Assembly (NCBI RefSeq): GCF_009377235.1
Contig: NZ_VMNX01000001.1
Coordinates: 62,001-126,000, forward strand
DNA from: Streptomyces acidicola
GTDB taxonomy: Bacteria; Actinomycetota; Actinomycetes; Streptomycetales; Streptomycetaceae
DNA length: 64,000 nucleotides
Reading direction: 5' to 3'
The notes beneath the pieces were generated by a model. That model ran no database searches. It was given only the letters and a program-made list of their open reading frames with translations, and was not told the DNA's origin. The position numbers were made by a program, and so were the translations under genes. Shown piece after piece: positions 23,125-33,001 of this stretch (within the stretch, counting starts at the first letter, position 1; the number at the start of each line of letters is the position of its first letter).

Positions 23125-23550
23125 GTGGCCAGCACACGCAGTACCACGAACAGCAGCAGGAAGCCGCGCACCGCGGCAGCAACCCGCCCAGCCGCGGCCC
23201 GCCGCGCTCCGGAACCCGAACCGGAGGAGCGGGAGGACGTCACGGAGGCGGAGGCGCAGGAGATCGAGGCCGAGGGGCACTACGTCACGGCGGAACTGTG
23301 TGGCGAGGAAGTACGGATCGTTCCGCCGTCAGGGTGGCGCCTGTCGTGGCAGCGAATGCTCACGCAGGGCCTCCTCGACGCGTTCGCCGAGAAGGTGCTG
23401 CACCCGGACGACTTCGACTTCTTCATCGAGATCGACCCGACCGCGCAGGAGTTCCAGGACTTCGTGCAGGAGGCGGGCGAGCGCGCGGGGGAGTCCCTGG
23501 GAAAGTCCGGGGCACCGTCGCGCTCTGGCAGGCCCACGCGGAGGCGGTAG
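23125..23550 (+). CDS. Tail assembly chaperone (gpG-like)
   Basis: A 141-residue protein from GTG 23125 with AAGGAGG upstream. The N-terminal 50 residues are basic then acidic and disordered; the folded part has VRIVPPSGWRLSWQRML and HPDDFDFFIEIDPTAQEFQD, a pattern common in actinophage chaperones. The 0-frame product ends shortly after the slippery site at 23499. It binds the tape measure during tail assembly. Confidence 0.85.
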   Translation: MASTRSTTNSSRKPRTAAATRPAAARRAPEPEPEEREDVTEAEAQEIEAEGHYVTAELCGEEVRIVPPSGWRLSWQRMLTQGLLDAFAEKVLHPDDFDFFIEIDPTAQEFQDFVQEAGERAGESLGKSGAPSRSGRPTRRR

Positions 23551-23954
23551 AGGCTGATCTGATCGACCGGCACTACGACATCGCCGACGTCCTCTCGGGC
23601 GGGCGATCGTGGCGGTGGCTGCGGGTGTTCATCGAGCATCTGCCGCCGGAGTCGCACACGATGACCGCCCTGCGAAACGGCATGTCCGCGGAGGAGCTGG
23701 CCAGGCAGGCGGAGACGGGTGAGCCGGAGAGGTCCCGCTGGTCGCAACTGGAGCAGTTGATGGCGGTCGTTGCCGATCGGGTGGCCCGCGTCGAGTGGGC
23801 TCTGTGGGCGGTCAACATCGAGAAGAAGAGCCAGCGGCCGGATCCTCCGGAGCCGCTGCGCCGACCGGGTGCGGGGCCGAAGAGGAAGCGTGCCGAGCTG
23901 ACAGAGAACAGTGCCGAGACTCTCTTCCAGCTGCTGAACGGGGGCGCCGCGTAG
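23125..23954 (+). CDS. Tail assembly chaperone fusion (gpGT-like) by -1 frameshift
   Basis: Ribosomes slipping back one base at GGGAAAG (23499-23505, read G-GGA-AAG) continue through the overlapping frame as VRGTVALWQAHAEAVEADLI to a stop at 23952-23954, giving about 276 residues. The extension contains a YDIADVLSGGRSWRWLRVFI segment typical of the T part of actinophage GT proteins and ends just before the tape measure gene. The downstream frame has no good start of its own. The G/GT ratio is needed for tail assembly in lambda-like phages. Confidence 0.85.
23499..23505 (+). promoter_or_regulatory. -1 ribosomal frameshift site GGGAAAG
   Basis: The heptamer fits X XXY YYZ in the reading frame of the chaperone (codons GGA AAG preceded by G), the same site used in phage lambda G/GT. 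It lies 45 bases before the 0-frame stop, so the fusion loses only the last residues of the short form. Confidence 0.85.
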
Positions 23955-23975
23955 GGCGCTGGGAGGAGGCTCCCA

Positions 23976-26900
23976 GTGCCCGCGATCTCTGTCGGATCCG
24001 TCGAGGTTGATGTCCTCCCCAACGCCCAGGGGATTCAGGGACGGCTCCGTGCAGCGCTGGTCCCGCCTGCGTCGCAGATCGGCGACGAGGTCGGCCGCAT
24101 CATCGGCCGGCAGATCGCCGCGCACATGACGCCAGCGATCCGGGACGGCATTCAGGACGGTGCACGTGCGGCCCGTCCGGCGGCGACGAGGCAGGGTGAG
24201 CAGACGGGTGGAGCGTTCGCCCGGTCGCTGCGTGCCCGCCTGGAGGCCGCGTTCCGCAGCATGCCGCGCCTGGATGTGCGCCTGTCGGACACGGGCGTCG
24301 ATGCTGATCTGGCACGGCTGCGTGCCCGTCTGGAGACGCTGGCCGGGAAGACGATCGGCATCGACGTCGATGCGGCTACCGCACGGGCGGAGGCCGCGGA
24401 CATTGAGGAGCGGCTGCGCCGTATCGGCGCCGCCCACCCGAACGTCGCGGTGCGCGCGGACACGGCGGCGGCGATCACTCAACTGCGCCTGCTGCAGCAG
24501 CAGATCGACGAGGTGTCCGGCGACCCGGCGCGGATTCGGGTGGAGACCGATGGCGGCTTGGGTGCTCGACTTCGGGCGGCGGTGCAGCAGGCTGAGGCAT
24601 CCCTGCCGAACGTGAACATTGGCGCGGACACGACGCCTGCCCAAGCGGAGATCGCGAGCCTGCGCGCCCAGTTGACTGCGCTGCGGGATGCCCGGATCGG
24701 CATCGACGTTGACGCAGCAACCGCGCTATCCCGTATCCAGGACGTGCAGGCTCGGCTTGCCCGCCTGTCCACGCAGGATGCGGATGTCGCCGTGCGCGTG
24801 GACGCCGGCGCGGCGTCGGCGCAACTGGCCGCGTTCCAGGCACAGGTGAACCGGTTGGACGGGCAGACCGCCCGCGTGGACGTCGACACGAGCTCGGCCG
24901 TCTCCAGTTTCGGAGCCCTGGCGACGGCGGCTATCGCGTTCGGCCCGGCGATCATCCCGGCGCTGCCGGTGGTGGCTGCCGGCCTGGGGGCGATCGCGGC
25001 GGCGGCTACCGCGGCGGGCGCGGGCATTGGCTCGATCGCCCTGGTGGCAGCCCCCGCGTTCAAGGGGATCGCCTCTGCTCTGCAGGCGCAGAAGGCCGCC
25101 CAAGACGCGGCTACGAACGCGACCTACCAGGGCGGGCAGGCGTCGTCGCAGGGCGCGTCGAAGGCGCTGCAGATGGCGTCGGCGCAGCAGGCGCTGGCGA
25201 CGGCGGAACGCAATGGTGCCCGGCAGATCGCCCAGGCTCAGGCCGCGGTCGGTCAGGCGAAAAGGGCCGCGGCGGATGCGGTGGCGCAGGCTGCGGTGCG
25301 GAATCAGCAGGCGGCTAGGCAGGTGCAGGACGCTGAGCGGTCCCTCGCGGACGCCCAGCGGGACGCGAAGCGCGCCCAGGAAGACCTGACTGCCGCGCGG
25401 AAGCAGGCTGAGCAGGAGCTGCTGGACCTGAACAACCAGCTGACGAACGCCCGTCTGTCACAGAGGGACGCGGAGATCGCGCTGAAGGAGGCGATGCTTC
25501 AGCGGGATGCCGTCCTGAAGAACGCGAACGCGACCGAGCTCGACAAGCAGAAGGCGCTGCTGCAGTACGACCAGGCGGTGCAGCGGCTCAAGGAGCAGCG
25601 CGAGGAAACGAAGCAGCTCACGACGGAGACCGCTAAGGCGAACAGGAAGGGCGTCGAGGGCTCCGACACTGTTCGAAACGCGCAGGACCGGGTGGCTCAG
25701 TCGCAGCGCGCGGTAGCCGACCAGGCACGCGCGCTCAAGGATGCGCAGGCTGAGGCCTCACGCACGCAGGTGGAGACCGCCCGGCAGGTTGCCGACGCGC
25801 AGGCCCGTGTCGGCGAGGCGACGGCGAACGTCGCGGTGGCCCAGCAGAGCGCGGCGGACGCGGTGGCGTCGGCTCAGCGGCAGATCCAGTCGGCGTCGAT
25901 GTCGGCAGCTGGCGGCGTGGATCAGGCTGCGGTCGCCCAGGCCAAGTACCAGGCGGAGCTGGCGAAGTTGACGCCGTCGGCGCGGGAGACGTTTAACGCG
26001 TTCCTGAATCTGCGGTCGGCGTTCTCCGAGTGGTCGAAGTCGTTGCAGCCGCAGGTGATGCCGATCTTCACCCGTGCGCTGGACGGGATGCGGCGTGCCC
26101 TGCCTGGGTTGACGCCGTTCGTGAAGGAAGCGGCTGCCGCGATCGGCGACCTGCAGGACCGTGCGAGCCGTGGCTTCAAGTCACCCTGGTGGCAGACCTT
26201 CAAGGCCGACCTGTCGGGCTCGGTAGGCCCTGCGCTCGTCGGTCTCGGTGTGGCGTTCGGCAACGTCTTCAAGGGCATGGGCGGAGTCATCCAGGCATTC
26301 CTGCCGCACATGGACTCGATCTCTTCCCGCATGCAGACGATCACAGCCCGGTTTGCGACGTGGGGCGCCGGCCTGAAGGGGTCTCCGCAGTTTGAGCGGT
26401 TCCTGGCCTACTCGGCTGAGCAGGCCCCGATCCTCAGCGAGATGCTCGGCAACCTGTTCAGGGCGTTCTTCGATCTGGGTGTGGCTCTGGCACCGCTGGG
26501 TGGCACGGCGACTTCGTTCATTAACGCCCTGGCGACGGGCATCAGCGCGATTCCGACAGACCTGTTGACGACGGTAGGTGTGGCGTTCGCGTCGATCGCG
26601 ATCGGAGCCAAGTTGGCGGCCGTCGCCATGGGGATTTGGCGGGCGGCGCAGACAGTGGCGACGGTCGCAACAGCGCTCCTGACGGGGCAGACGCTGGCGT
26701 TGAACGCGGCGATGAGGGCCAACTTGATCGGCATCATCATCACCGCCATCGCCGCGCTGGTGGTGGCCATCATCTACGCGTGGCAGCACTGGGACGGCTT
26801 CCGCAATGTGGTCCTCGCGGTGTGGAACGCCATCAAGATTGCGGCCTTGTTCGTCTGGAACTCCGTGCTCAAGCCGGTGTTCACCGCGATCTGGACGGGC

Positions 26901-28739
26901 TTGCAGACGATCGGCCGGTGGGCTTCGTGGCTGTGGACCAATGTGCTCTCGCCGGTGTTCGGGTTCATCGCGACAGCGGCGAAGATTCTGATGACGGCCG
27001 TGGTGACCATCGCGCTCGTGCCGATCATCGCCACGTTCAAGATCCTCGCAGCTACTGGCGAGTGGCTGTGGAACACGGTGCTGGGACCGGCGTTCCGGGG
27101 GATCGGCGCTGTCGCGTCCTGGTTGTACAGCAACGCGATCAAGCCCGCCTTCAATGCCATCGCAGTTCTGGCTGTGTGGCTGTGGAACAACGGGATCAAG
27201 CCGTACTTCCAGTACATTCGCGGTGGCGTGTCTGCGGTCGGTGCCATCATGGGCTGGCTGTACCAGAAGGCTGTTAAGCCTGCCTGGGAGGGCATCAAGA
27301 GCGCGATTGCCTTCGTGTGGGATAGGGGTATCCAGCCCATCTTCGGCGCGTTGAAGTCGGCCGTTGCCCGGGTGGCGGACTCCTTCGAGTTCGCCCGCAA
27401 GGCCATCAAGATCGCGTGGGACAAGCTGAAGAAGATCGCCCGCGAACCGGTCCAGTTCATCGTCGACACCGTCTACAACGGCGGTATCCGCGGCGTGTGG
27501 AACAAGGTCGCGAAGGCATTCGGCGCGCCCACGTTGCCTGCGTTCAAGTTCGCGTCCGGTGGCATCATGCCTGGCTACACGCCGGGTCGCGACGTGCACC
27601 GGTTCGTCTCGCCAACAGGCGGCAGGCTCGACCTGTCTGGCGGCGAGGCCATCATGCGGCCCGAGTTCACGCGCGCCGTGGGCGCCGGGTTCGTCGGCAG
27701 CATGAACGCCATCGCCAAGTCGCGCGGCGCGCAGGGCGTGAAGGCTGCGTTGGCGCCGGTGTTCGGCGGCAACCCCGTCACGTCGACCGACCGGTCGCTG
27801 AAGTACGCGTCCGGTGGTGTGCACCAGCAGTTCGCCGACGGCGGGATCTGGGGCTGGGTTAAGTCGGCCGCCGGCGGTGCGGGCTCGGCTGTGTGGAACG
27901 GCATCAAGGAGGGCGCGAAATGGCTGTCCGACACCGTTGAGGGATCGCTCAGAGCGGGCGTGAAGAGCGTCGTCGACCCGCTTCTGAAGAACTTCCCCGG
28001 GATGGACACCGCGCTCGGGCAGATGCTGCGCCGCATCCCGACGAAGATCCTGGACACCCTGTTCGGGTACGGCAAGGAAGCCGACAAGCGCGGGGCGGCA
28101 GGAATCGGCGGGCCGCGGATCCAGGCAGCGCTGAAGTGGGCGAAGTCCCAGAACGGCAAGCCCTACCAATGGGCGGGCAATGGCAACCCGAGCTGGGACT
28201 GTTCCGGGTTCATGTCGGCGATCGAGTCCGTCATCCGAGGCCAGAAGCCGCACCGCCGCTGGGCGACGATGGCCTTCCATGGGCAGACCGCGCCTCCAGG
28301 GTGGGTGAAGAACGGCAACAGTGCCTTCCGTGTCGGGATCACGAACGCTGGTGTCGGTCACACCGCCGGAACTCTCGGCAAGACCAACGTCGAGAGCCGC
28401 GGCGGTGACGGTGTCGTCGTGGGCAAGCGCGCCCGCGGCTACAACGACCGCCTGTTCACGTCGTGGTACGGGTTCATGCCCGGCAAGTACGACAGCGGTG
28501 GCTACCTCCAGCCGGGCTTGAATCTCGCCTACAACGGGACGGGCCGGCCCGAGCCGGTGTTCACCACGTCGCAGGCCAACGCGCTCACCACGATGGCGAG
28601 CCGCGGCGCCGGACCCGCTCGGTTCGAGGGCGACCTGTTCCTCGACTCCGGGGAGTTCCTGGGCAGGGTTCGCGGTGAGGCGACAGCGGTGATGCAAGAG
28701 GGCCAGCAGCAGCTCATCGGAGTACTCAACGCGAGCTGA
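23976..28739 (+). CDS. Tape measure protein with C-terminal NlpC/P60 domain
   Basis: A 1587-residue protein with GTG start after GGGAGGAGG, the longest gene here. Residues 1-320 contain repeated modules of the form IGIDVDAATA.. and LRARL; a hydrophobic Ala/Gly stretch (about 310-360) is followed by a long coiled coil (380-640, Gln/Ala/Arg-rich), then membrane-like segments (about 860-950) and WxWNxxxxP repeats around 960-1130. Near the end WDCSGFMSAIESV (Cys about 1409) with GHTAGTLG (His about 1462) is an NlpC/P60 peptidase. It sets tail length and probably opens the wall and spans the membrane during DNA entry. Confidence 0.9.
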   Translation: MPAISVGSVEVDVLPNAQGIQGRLRAALVPPASQIGDEVGRIIGRQIAAHMTPAIRDGIQDGARAARPAATRQGEQTGGAFARSLRARLEAAFRSMPRLDVRLSDTGVDADLARLRARLETLAGKTIGIDVDAATARAEAADIEERLRRIGAAHPNVAVRADTAAAITQLRLLQQQIDEVSGDPARIRVETDGGLGARLRAAVQQAEASLPNVNIGADTTPAQAEIASLRAQLTALRDARIGIDVDAATALSRIQDVQARLARLSTQDADVAVRVDAGAASAQLAAFQAQVNRLDGQTARVDVDTSSAVSSFGALATAAIAFGPAIIPALPVVAAGLGAIAAAATAAGAGIGSIALVAAPAFKGIASALQAQKAAQDAATNATYQGGQASSQGASKALQMASAQQALATAERNGARQIAQAQAAVGQAKRAAADAVAQAAVRNQQAARQVQDAERSLADAQRDAKRAQEDLTAARKQAEQELLDLNNQLTNARLSQRDAEIALKEAMLQRDAVLKNANATELDKQKALLQYDQAVQRLKEQREETKQLTTETAKANRKGVEGSDTVRNAQDRVAQSQRAVADQARALKDAQAEASRTQVETARQVADAQARVGEATANVAVAQQSAADAVASAQRQIQSASMSAAGGVDQAAVAQAKYQAELAKLTPSARETFNAFLNLRSAFSEWSKSLQPQVMPIFTRALDGMRRALPGLTPFVKEAAAAIGDLQDRASRGFKSPWWQTFKADLSGSVGPALVGLGVAFGNVFKGMGGVIQAFLPHMDSISSRMQTITARFATWGAGLKGSPQFERFLAYSAEQAPILSEMLGNLFRAFFDLGVALAPLGGTATSFINALATGISAIPTDLLTTVGVAFASIAIGAKLAAVAMGIWRAAQTVATVATALLTGQTLALNAAMRANLIGIIITAIAALVVAIIYAWQHWDGFRNVVLAVWNAIKIAALFVWNSVLKPVFTAIWTGLQTIGRWASWLWTNVLSPVFGFIATAAKILMTAVVTIALVPIIATFKILAATGEWLWNTVLGPAFRGIGAVASWLYSNAIKPAFNAIAVLAVWLWNNGIKPYFQYIRGGVSAVGAIMGWLYQKAVKPAWEGIKSAIAFVWDRGIQPIFGALKSAVARVADSFEFARKAIKIAWDKLKKIAREPVQFIVDTVYNGGIRGVWNKVAKAFGAPTLPAFKFASGGIMPGYTPGRDVHRFVSPTGGRLDLSGGEAIMRPEFTRAVGAGFVGSMNAIAKSRGAQGVKAALAPVFGGNPVTSTDRSLKYASGGVHQQFADGGIWGWVKSAAGGAGSAVWNGIKEGAKWLSDTVEGSLRAGVKSVVDPLLKNFPGMDTALGQMLRRIPTKILDTLFGYGKEADKRGAAGIGGPRIQAALKWAKSQNGKPYQWAGNGNPSWDCSGFMSAIESVIRGQKPHRRWATMAFHGQTAPPGWVKNGNSAFRVGITNAGVGHTAGTLGKTNVESRGGDGVVVGKRARGYNDRLFTSWYGFMPGKYDSGGYLQPGLNLAYNGTGRPEPVFTTSQANALTTMASRGAGPARFEGDLFLDSGEFLGRVRGEATAVMQEGQQQLIGVLNAS

Positions 28740-28751
28740 GGAGGTGCCCCA

Positions 28752-30980
28752 GTGGCGATTCCCGGGAACTTTCTCAGCCCGACGACGGAGTCCATCGACC
28801 CGAACACCTCAGGGTGGACGCCCAAGCTGAACTGCACTATCAGCAAGGGAATCGGCGGCCGAAACGGCGACGGATGCTTGGCCGTTCGATCCTCGGCGGC
28901 GGGCGAGATGCAGGTCCGCACTGTCTCCTCGTATGTCGTGTCGGCGGGCACCACCTACCAGGTGTTCGCCGACTCGGCGGGCGTCGTGCCCGAGCGGATC
29001 GGAATCCGGTGGCTCAACGCCAGCGGTACGGAGATCAGCATCACGTGGTCGCTGACCACGCTCGGATCATCATCGGCATGGCATCGAGTCGGGGTAGCCG
29101 GCGCCGCGCCAGCAGGGGCGGCGAATGCGCAAGTGCTGTTGTCGTCGACGGAAACCGCCGTGGCCGTCTACCACTTCTGGGAGAACGTCTACCTTGGGCT
29201 GCCGATCAGGGTGCTTGGCAACCTGTTGCCGTTCGGCACCGAAAGCAGCGAGGTGGACGCCTCCGGGTGGACGGCCGTCGTCAACGCCACCGTGACTCGA
29301 CAGGTGCCGGTGGTGGGCTGGGCCGTCGACAACTACACGGCAGGCGGGCACACCCTGGCGATGACAGCGGTCGCCGCAGGCAACGCGAGCGTCCTGGCCG
29401 TCGACCGCCCCGCAGTCACACCAGGGGTCGAGTATCTGGCATTGGCCTACCTGCAGCCGCCCGTGATCGCCTCGGCCGCATGGATTGAGCTCCGGTTCTA
29501 CGATGCGGCTGACAACCAGGTCGGAGCCGCCCGGTCCACTCTGGCGGCGCCGGGCACCGGCATGTACCGGCAGCGGGCTTCTGCCGTCGCACCATCCAAT
29601 GCGGCCACCTGCTCGGTCGCCGCAGGTCTGGACGGGGCGAGCGCGGGACAGATCCTGCGCCTGGAGACCGTCGTCATCACCGTGGCGCCCGAGCTGCAGG
29701 CCGGCACGCTGGTGCCGTATGCAGACGGCAGCTTCGAGCAGGGCATCGCCGGATGGACGACCGCTTCCGGGGCGGCCGTGCTGTCCCGCACCACACCGTG
29801 GGGTGCAGTTGCCTACTACGGCGCCTACGCCCTCACCATCGCCTCCGCGACGGCGACGGCTAGCACCATCAGATCCGCCCGGTTTCCCCTTGGGGACGGC
29901 GCAGGCCTGAACCATCGGGCCGCGCTCTACGCCCACGTCGGCGCGGGCTCCTGGTCTAGCCTGTTGCTGAGAGTGCGCTGGTACGACGCCGCCAACACGG
30001 ATCTCGGAGCCTCGGTGGGCACGTCGTACCCAGTGCCGGCGGGCAGCTGGCTGTTGATGACGTCGGACGCGGTCGCGCCGACGACCGCCACGCAGGCCGC
30101 CGTCGAGTTCGTTGCCACGGTGTCGTCGACGAGCAGCGTCCTGCACGTGGATGCGGTCGCGTTGTGGCAGGTGCTGCCGTTGACAGCGGTTGAGGCGGTC
30201 GACGCAGGCGGCTACGTCGAGGTGACCCTGCGGGAGTTGACCGTCGGCTACGAGCTGTCCGTGTACAGGGAGCTGCCTGACGGATCCCGGCAGCTGGTGC
30301 GCGGCCCGTCGGGGCTCATAGGCCACCAGGCCATCGCATCCGACCTGATGCTCATCGAGGACCATGAGGCGCCACTGAACACGTCGATCCGCTACGTGAT
30401 CGAGCAGTGGCCGCCGGGCTCGCTGTCGTCGGCGACCCGCACCAGCGACTACGTCACCCTCAGTCTCGCCGACATCAACGAGGCGTGGCTGAAGGACCCT
30501 GGCAACCCGCAACGGAATCTGAAGGTGCTGGTACAGACGGCTCCGGAGTGGTCACGGCCGATCGAGCAGGCCGTCCACCGGGTGCGCGGACGCCGCAATG
30601 CCGTGGTTCTGTCCGGGGTGCGTGGAGGCCTAGAGGGCGATCTGGCGATCTGGACCCGCACGGACGAGGAACGGCGGGCCCTGCACCTTCTACTTGACTC
30701 CGGCAACGTGTTGCTGTGGCAGGCCGCGCCGGGCATGGGTGTCGACGACATGTATGTCAACGTCGCTGCCGTCTCTGAGGCGCGGATCGGAACGCTCGCG
30801 CAGGACGTGTGGCGGGCGTGGACGCTGCCACTCATCGAAGCAGACATGCCTGTGACGACCGGCGTCAATGGGGCTGCGGGCCGCACCTGGCAGGACGTCC
30901 TCACCGAGTTCGACACCTGCGCCGACGTGCTGGCCACCTACGCGACGTGTGAGGATCTGCTGCTCGACCGGCGGGGGTGA
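28752..30980 (+). CDS. Distal tail (Dit-like) protein with three carbohydrate-binding-like modules
   Basis: A 742-residue protein with GTG start and GAGGAGG upstream. Three modules of roughly 150-160 residues each start with a similar xxSGW or AGWT turn (about residues 20, 170 and 330) and have the jelly-roll look of carbohydrate-binding modules. The C-terminal 270 residues (VEVTLRELTVGYELSVYREL onward, with NLKVLVQTAPEW and ARIGTLAQDVWRAWTLPLIE) resemble the distal tail fold. It follows the tape measure as Dit proteins do and probably contacts cell-surface sugars. Confidence 0.75.
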   Translation: MAIPGNFLSPTTESIDPNTSGWTPKLNCTISKGIGGRNGDGCLAVRSSAAGEMQVRTVSSYVVSAGTTYQVFADSAGVVPERIGIRWLNASGTEISITWSLTTLGSSSAWHRVGVAGAAPAGAANAQVLLSSTETAVAVYHFWENVYLGLPIRVLGNLLPFGTESSEVDASGWTAVVNATVTRQVPVVGWAVDNYTAGGHTLAMTAVAAGNASVLAVDRPAVTPGVEYLALAYLQPPVIASAAWIELRFYDAADNQVGAARSTLAAPGTGMYRQRASAVAPSNAATCSVAAGLDGASAGQILRLETVVITVAPELQAGTLVPYADGSFEQGIAGWTTASGAAVLSRTTPWGAVAYYGAYALTIASATATASTIRSARFPLGDGAGLNHRAALYAHVGAGSWSSLLLRVRWYDAANTDLGASVGTSYPVPAGSWLLMTSDAVAPTTATQAAVEFVATVSSTSSVLHVDAVALWQVLPLTAVEAVDAGGYVEVTLRELTVGYELSVYRELPDGSRQLVRGPSGLIGHQAIASDLMLIEDHEAPLNTSIRYVIEQWPPGSLSSATRTSDYVTLSLADINEAWLKDPGNPQRNLKVLVQTAPEWSRPIEQAVHRVRGRRNAVVLSGVRGGLEGDLAIWTRTDEERRALHLLLDSGNVLLWQAAPGMGVDDMYVNVAAVSEARIGTLAQDVWRAWTLPLIEADMPVTTGVNGAAGRTWQDVLTEFDTCADVLATYATCEDLLLDRRG

Positions 30981-30983
30981 TCG

Positions 30984-32075
30984 GTGTATCCCGTCTCCGA
31001 CCGGTTCTTGGCCCGGCTAGCCGAATCACATCAGGTCGCCACCAGGGTGCAGCTGTTCCTCACCGATGGCCGGGTGCTGGATGTCGACCACACGGGCGGG
31101 TCAGTGTCGGTGGACCGCAGCAACGCGATCCGCCGCTCCTGCACGGTCACCTGCCCCGACCCGGCACTCATCCCACGCACGCCCACCGACCAGCTCGCCA
31201 CCTACGGCGCCCGGCTGCGCATCAGCCGCGGAGTCCAGTATGGCGACGGTGCCTCAGAGCTGGTGCCGCTGGGCGTGTTCCGGCTCGACTCCGTTGACGG
31301 AAGCATCAGCGAAGGACCCGTGAACCTGCAGGGCAAGGGCCTGGAAGCATGCGTCGCTGACGACAAATTCACCGAAGCGTACACGGCAACCGGCACCGTG
31401 GTCGGCGCTGTCGCGGCCCTCATCCAGCGCACCCTCCCGGACGCCGATGTGGTGTCCACGATCACCGACGCCCCTATCGGTTCCCGCACGTTCGACATCG
31501 AGGCGGATCCGTGGGCCGGCGCGCAGGAGATCGCCGCCGCGGCAGGCGCCGAGGTGTACGCGAACGCGGACGGCGTGTTCGTCATCGCCACCCTGCCTGA
31601 CCTGCTGTCCGCAACGCCCGTGTGGGCTGTCGAAGCCACCGAGGGCGGCGTCTACATCAGCGGCAACCGGGCCATGAAAAGCGACGGCGTCTACAACGGC
31701 GTCCTCGCCCGCGGAGAGAACACGGCAGACAACGCACCGCCCGTCTCTGCGCTCATCGTCGACAGCGACACCGGCTCCCCGACCTACTGGGGCGGACCGT
31801 TCGGCAGGCGCCCGAAGTTCATCTCGTCGTCGACACTGACCACGGTCAACGCCTGCGCGCAGGCCGCATCACTGGAACTCGCCCAGGCGAAAGCTCCCAA
31901 CTCATCCGGGGACTTCAGCAGCATGCCCAACCCGGCGCTGGAGCCCGGCGACGTCATCCGGGTCACGCACCCGGACGGCACCCGCGAACTTCACCAGGTC
32001 GCCTCGTTCAGCGTCCCGTTGGACGAGGGAGGCGAGTTCCCCATCACGACGATCTCCGCGAAGGAGGACGCGTGA
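30984..32075 (+). CDS. Minor tail protein, DUF5047-like
   Basis: A 363-residue protein with GTG three bases after the Dit-like gene. The start MYPVSDRFLARLAESHQVAT followed by a VDVDHTGGSVSVDRSNAIRR strand pair matches the DUF5047 pattern of actinophage tail proteins; later FRLDSVDGSISEG and NRAMKSDGVYNGV resemble the gp27/Tal-type hub fold. It is probably the tail hub between Dit and fibres. Confidence 0.75.
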   Translation: MYPVSDRFLARLAESHQVATRVQLFLTDGRVLDVDHTGGSVSVDRSNAIRRSCTVTCPDPALIPRTPTDQLATYGARLRISRGVQYGDGASELVPLGVFRLDSVDGSISEGPVNLQGKGLEACVADDKFTEAYTATGTVVGAVAALIQRTLPDADVVSTITDAPIGSRTFDIEADPWAGAQEIAAAAGAEVYANADGVFVIATLPDLLSATPVWAVEATEGGVYISGNRAMKSDGVYNGVLARGENTADNAPPVSALIVDSDTGSPTYWGGPFGRRPKFISSSTLTTVNACAQAASLELAQAKAPNSSGDFSSMPNPALEPGDVIRVTHPDGTRELHQVASFSVPLDEGGEFPITTISAKEDA

Positions 32076-32791
32076 AGACGAGCCACGCCAGCACCCGCGA
32101 CCTCGCCGCAGCGCTCAAGCAGTCGGCGCAGAAGACGGGCGAGCAGTCGCCGTCCGTGCGGGGCGCGGACTGGAGGCTCGCCACCGTCACCGCCATCGGG
32201 GCAGGCACCGTCACCGCGGACAGCATCGTCTGCCGCCGCCTGGAGACCTACCGCAACCCAGTCGTAGGCGACGTCATCGTCATCACCCAGTCCAGCAGCG
32301 GCAACTGGCTCGCCGCTGGCCGCACTGCCGTCGACTCCGACGGGCTCGGCACCGTCCTGTACAGGCGGAAGGCCGCCGACACCGGGCCGCGGACCAGCGC
32401 GACACCGTCCGTTGACCCGCACCTCGCTGTCACTCTCGCCGCGAACGCTACATACACGCTCGAAGCGTTCGCGAAGTGGAGCTCGGACACCAACACGTCC
32501 GACATGAACTGGGGCTGGAACGTCCCCACCGACGCTGCCGGATCGTGGGTCTGCTACGCCGACGCCACCTCCATGACCGCCGTCCCTTCGACGGTCCGCA
32601 ACATCGACACCGCGATCGGCTCGCCCCGCTCCTATGGCGCTATCGCGCCCGTCACAGGGCACGCCATGCGCGGCATCATCCGCACCACCACGGGCGGCGT
32701 CTTCTCCGCGAACTGGTCCTCCCAGACCGCAGGCGGCTCCGGCGTGACCGTCTATACCGACTCCTGGATCCGACTCGAAAGGGTGGAGTGA
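32072..32791 (+). CDS. Minor tail protein
   Basis: A 239-residue protein with GTG overlapping the previous stop; AAGGAGG is upstream. The first 90 residues (WRLATVTAIGAGTVTADSIV, then VVGDVIVITQSSSGNWLAAG) form a small OB-like barrel seen in tail hubs; the C-terminal 130 residues are a beta-sandwich with aromatic residues, possibly host-binding. Family otherwise unassigned. Confidence 0.7.
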   Translation: MKTSHASTRDLAAALKQSAQKTGEQSPSVRGADWRLATVTAIGAGTVTADSIVCRRLETYRNPVVGDVIVITQSSSGNWLAAGRTAVDSDGLGTVLYRRKAADTGPRTSATPSVDPHLAVTLAANATYTLEAFAKWSSDTNTSDMNWGWNVPTDAAGSWVCYADATSMTAVPSTVRNIDTAIGSPRSYGAIAPVTGHAMRGIIRTTTGGVFSANWSSQTAGGSGVTVYTDSWIRLERVE

Positions 32792-33001
32792 ATGGCGCTC
32801 GGCTACCCCTACACATCCATCACCGGCGACTCGGAGGAAGGGCAGGTGGAGGTGCAGATCGCTGTCCTCGACGAGTACCACCTTGCCGACGAGCAGGCCA
32901 TTCTCCGCGCCGTGCGTGAGTCCCTGGCCGCGCAGCCGAGCGTCACGGGCATTGAGGCGAGGCGGATCGAGATCACCACCACGAAGCTTCCGGAGGACTG
33001 A
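32792..33001 (+). CDS. Hypothetical tail-region protein
   Basis: A 69-residue protein directly abutting the previous gene and overlapping the next start by one base. Strand-helix-strand pattern, no recognised motif. Located among minor tail genes, so perhaps a structural accessory. Confidence 0.6.
   Translation: MALGYPYTSITGDSEEGQVEVQIAVLDEYHLADEQAILRAVRESLAAQPSVTGIEARRIEITTTKLPED

Noticed and set aside
26181..28697. Very long leftward frame (over 800 codons) opposite the tape measure gene
   Set aside because: Antisense to a clearly recognised gene with active-site motifs; Arg/His/Asp-rich composition is a GC artefact.
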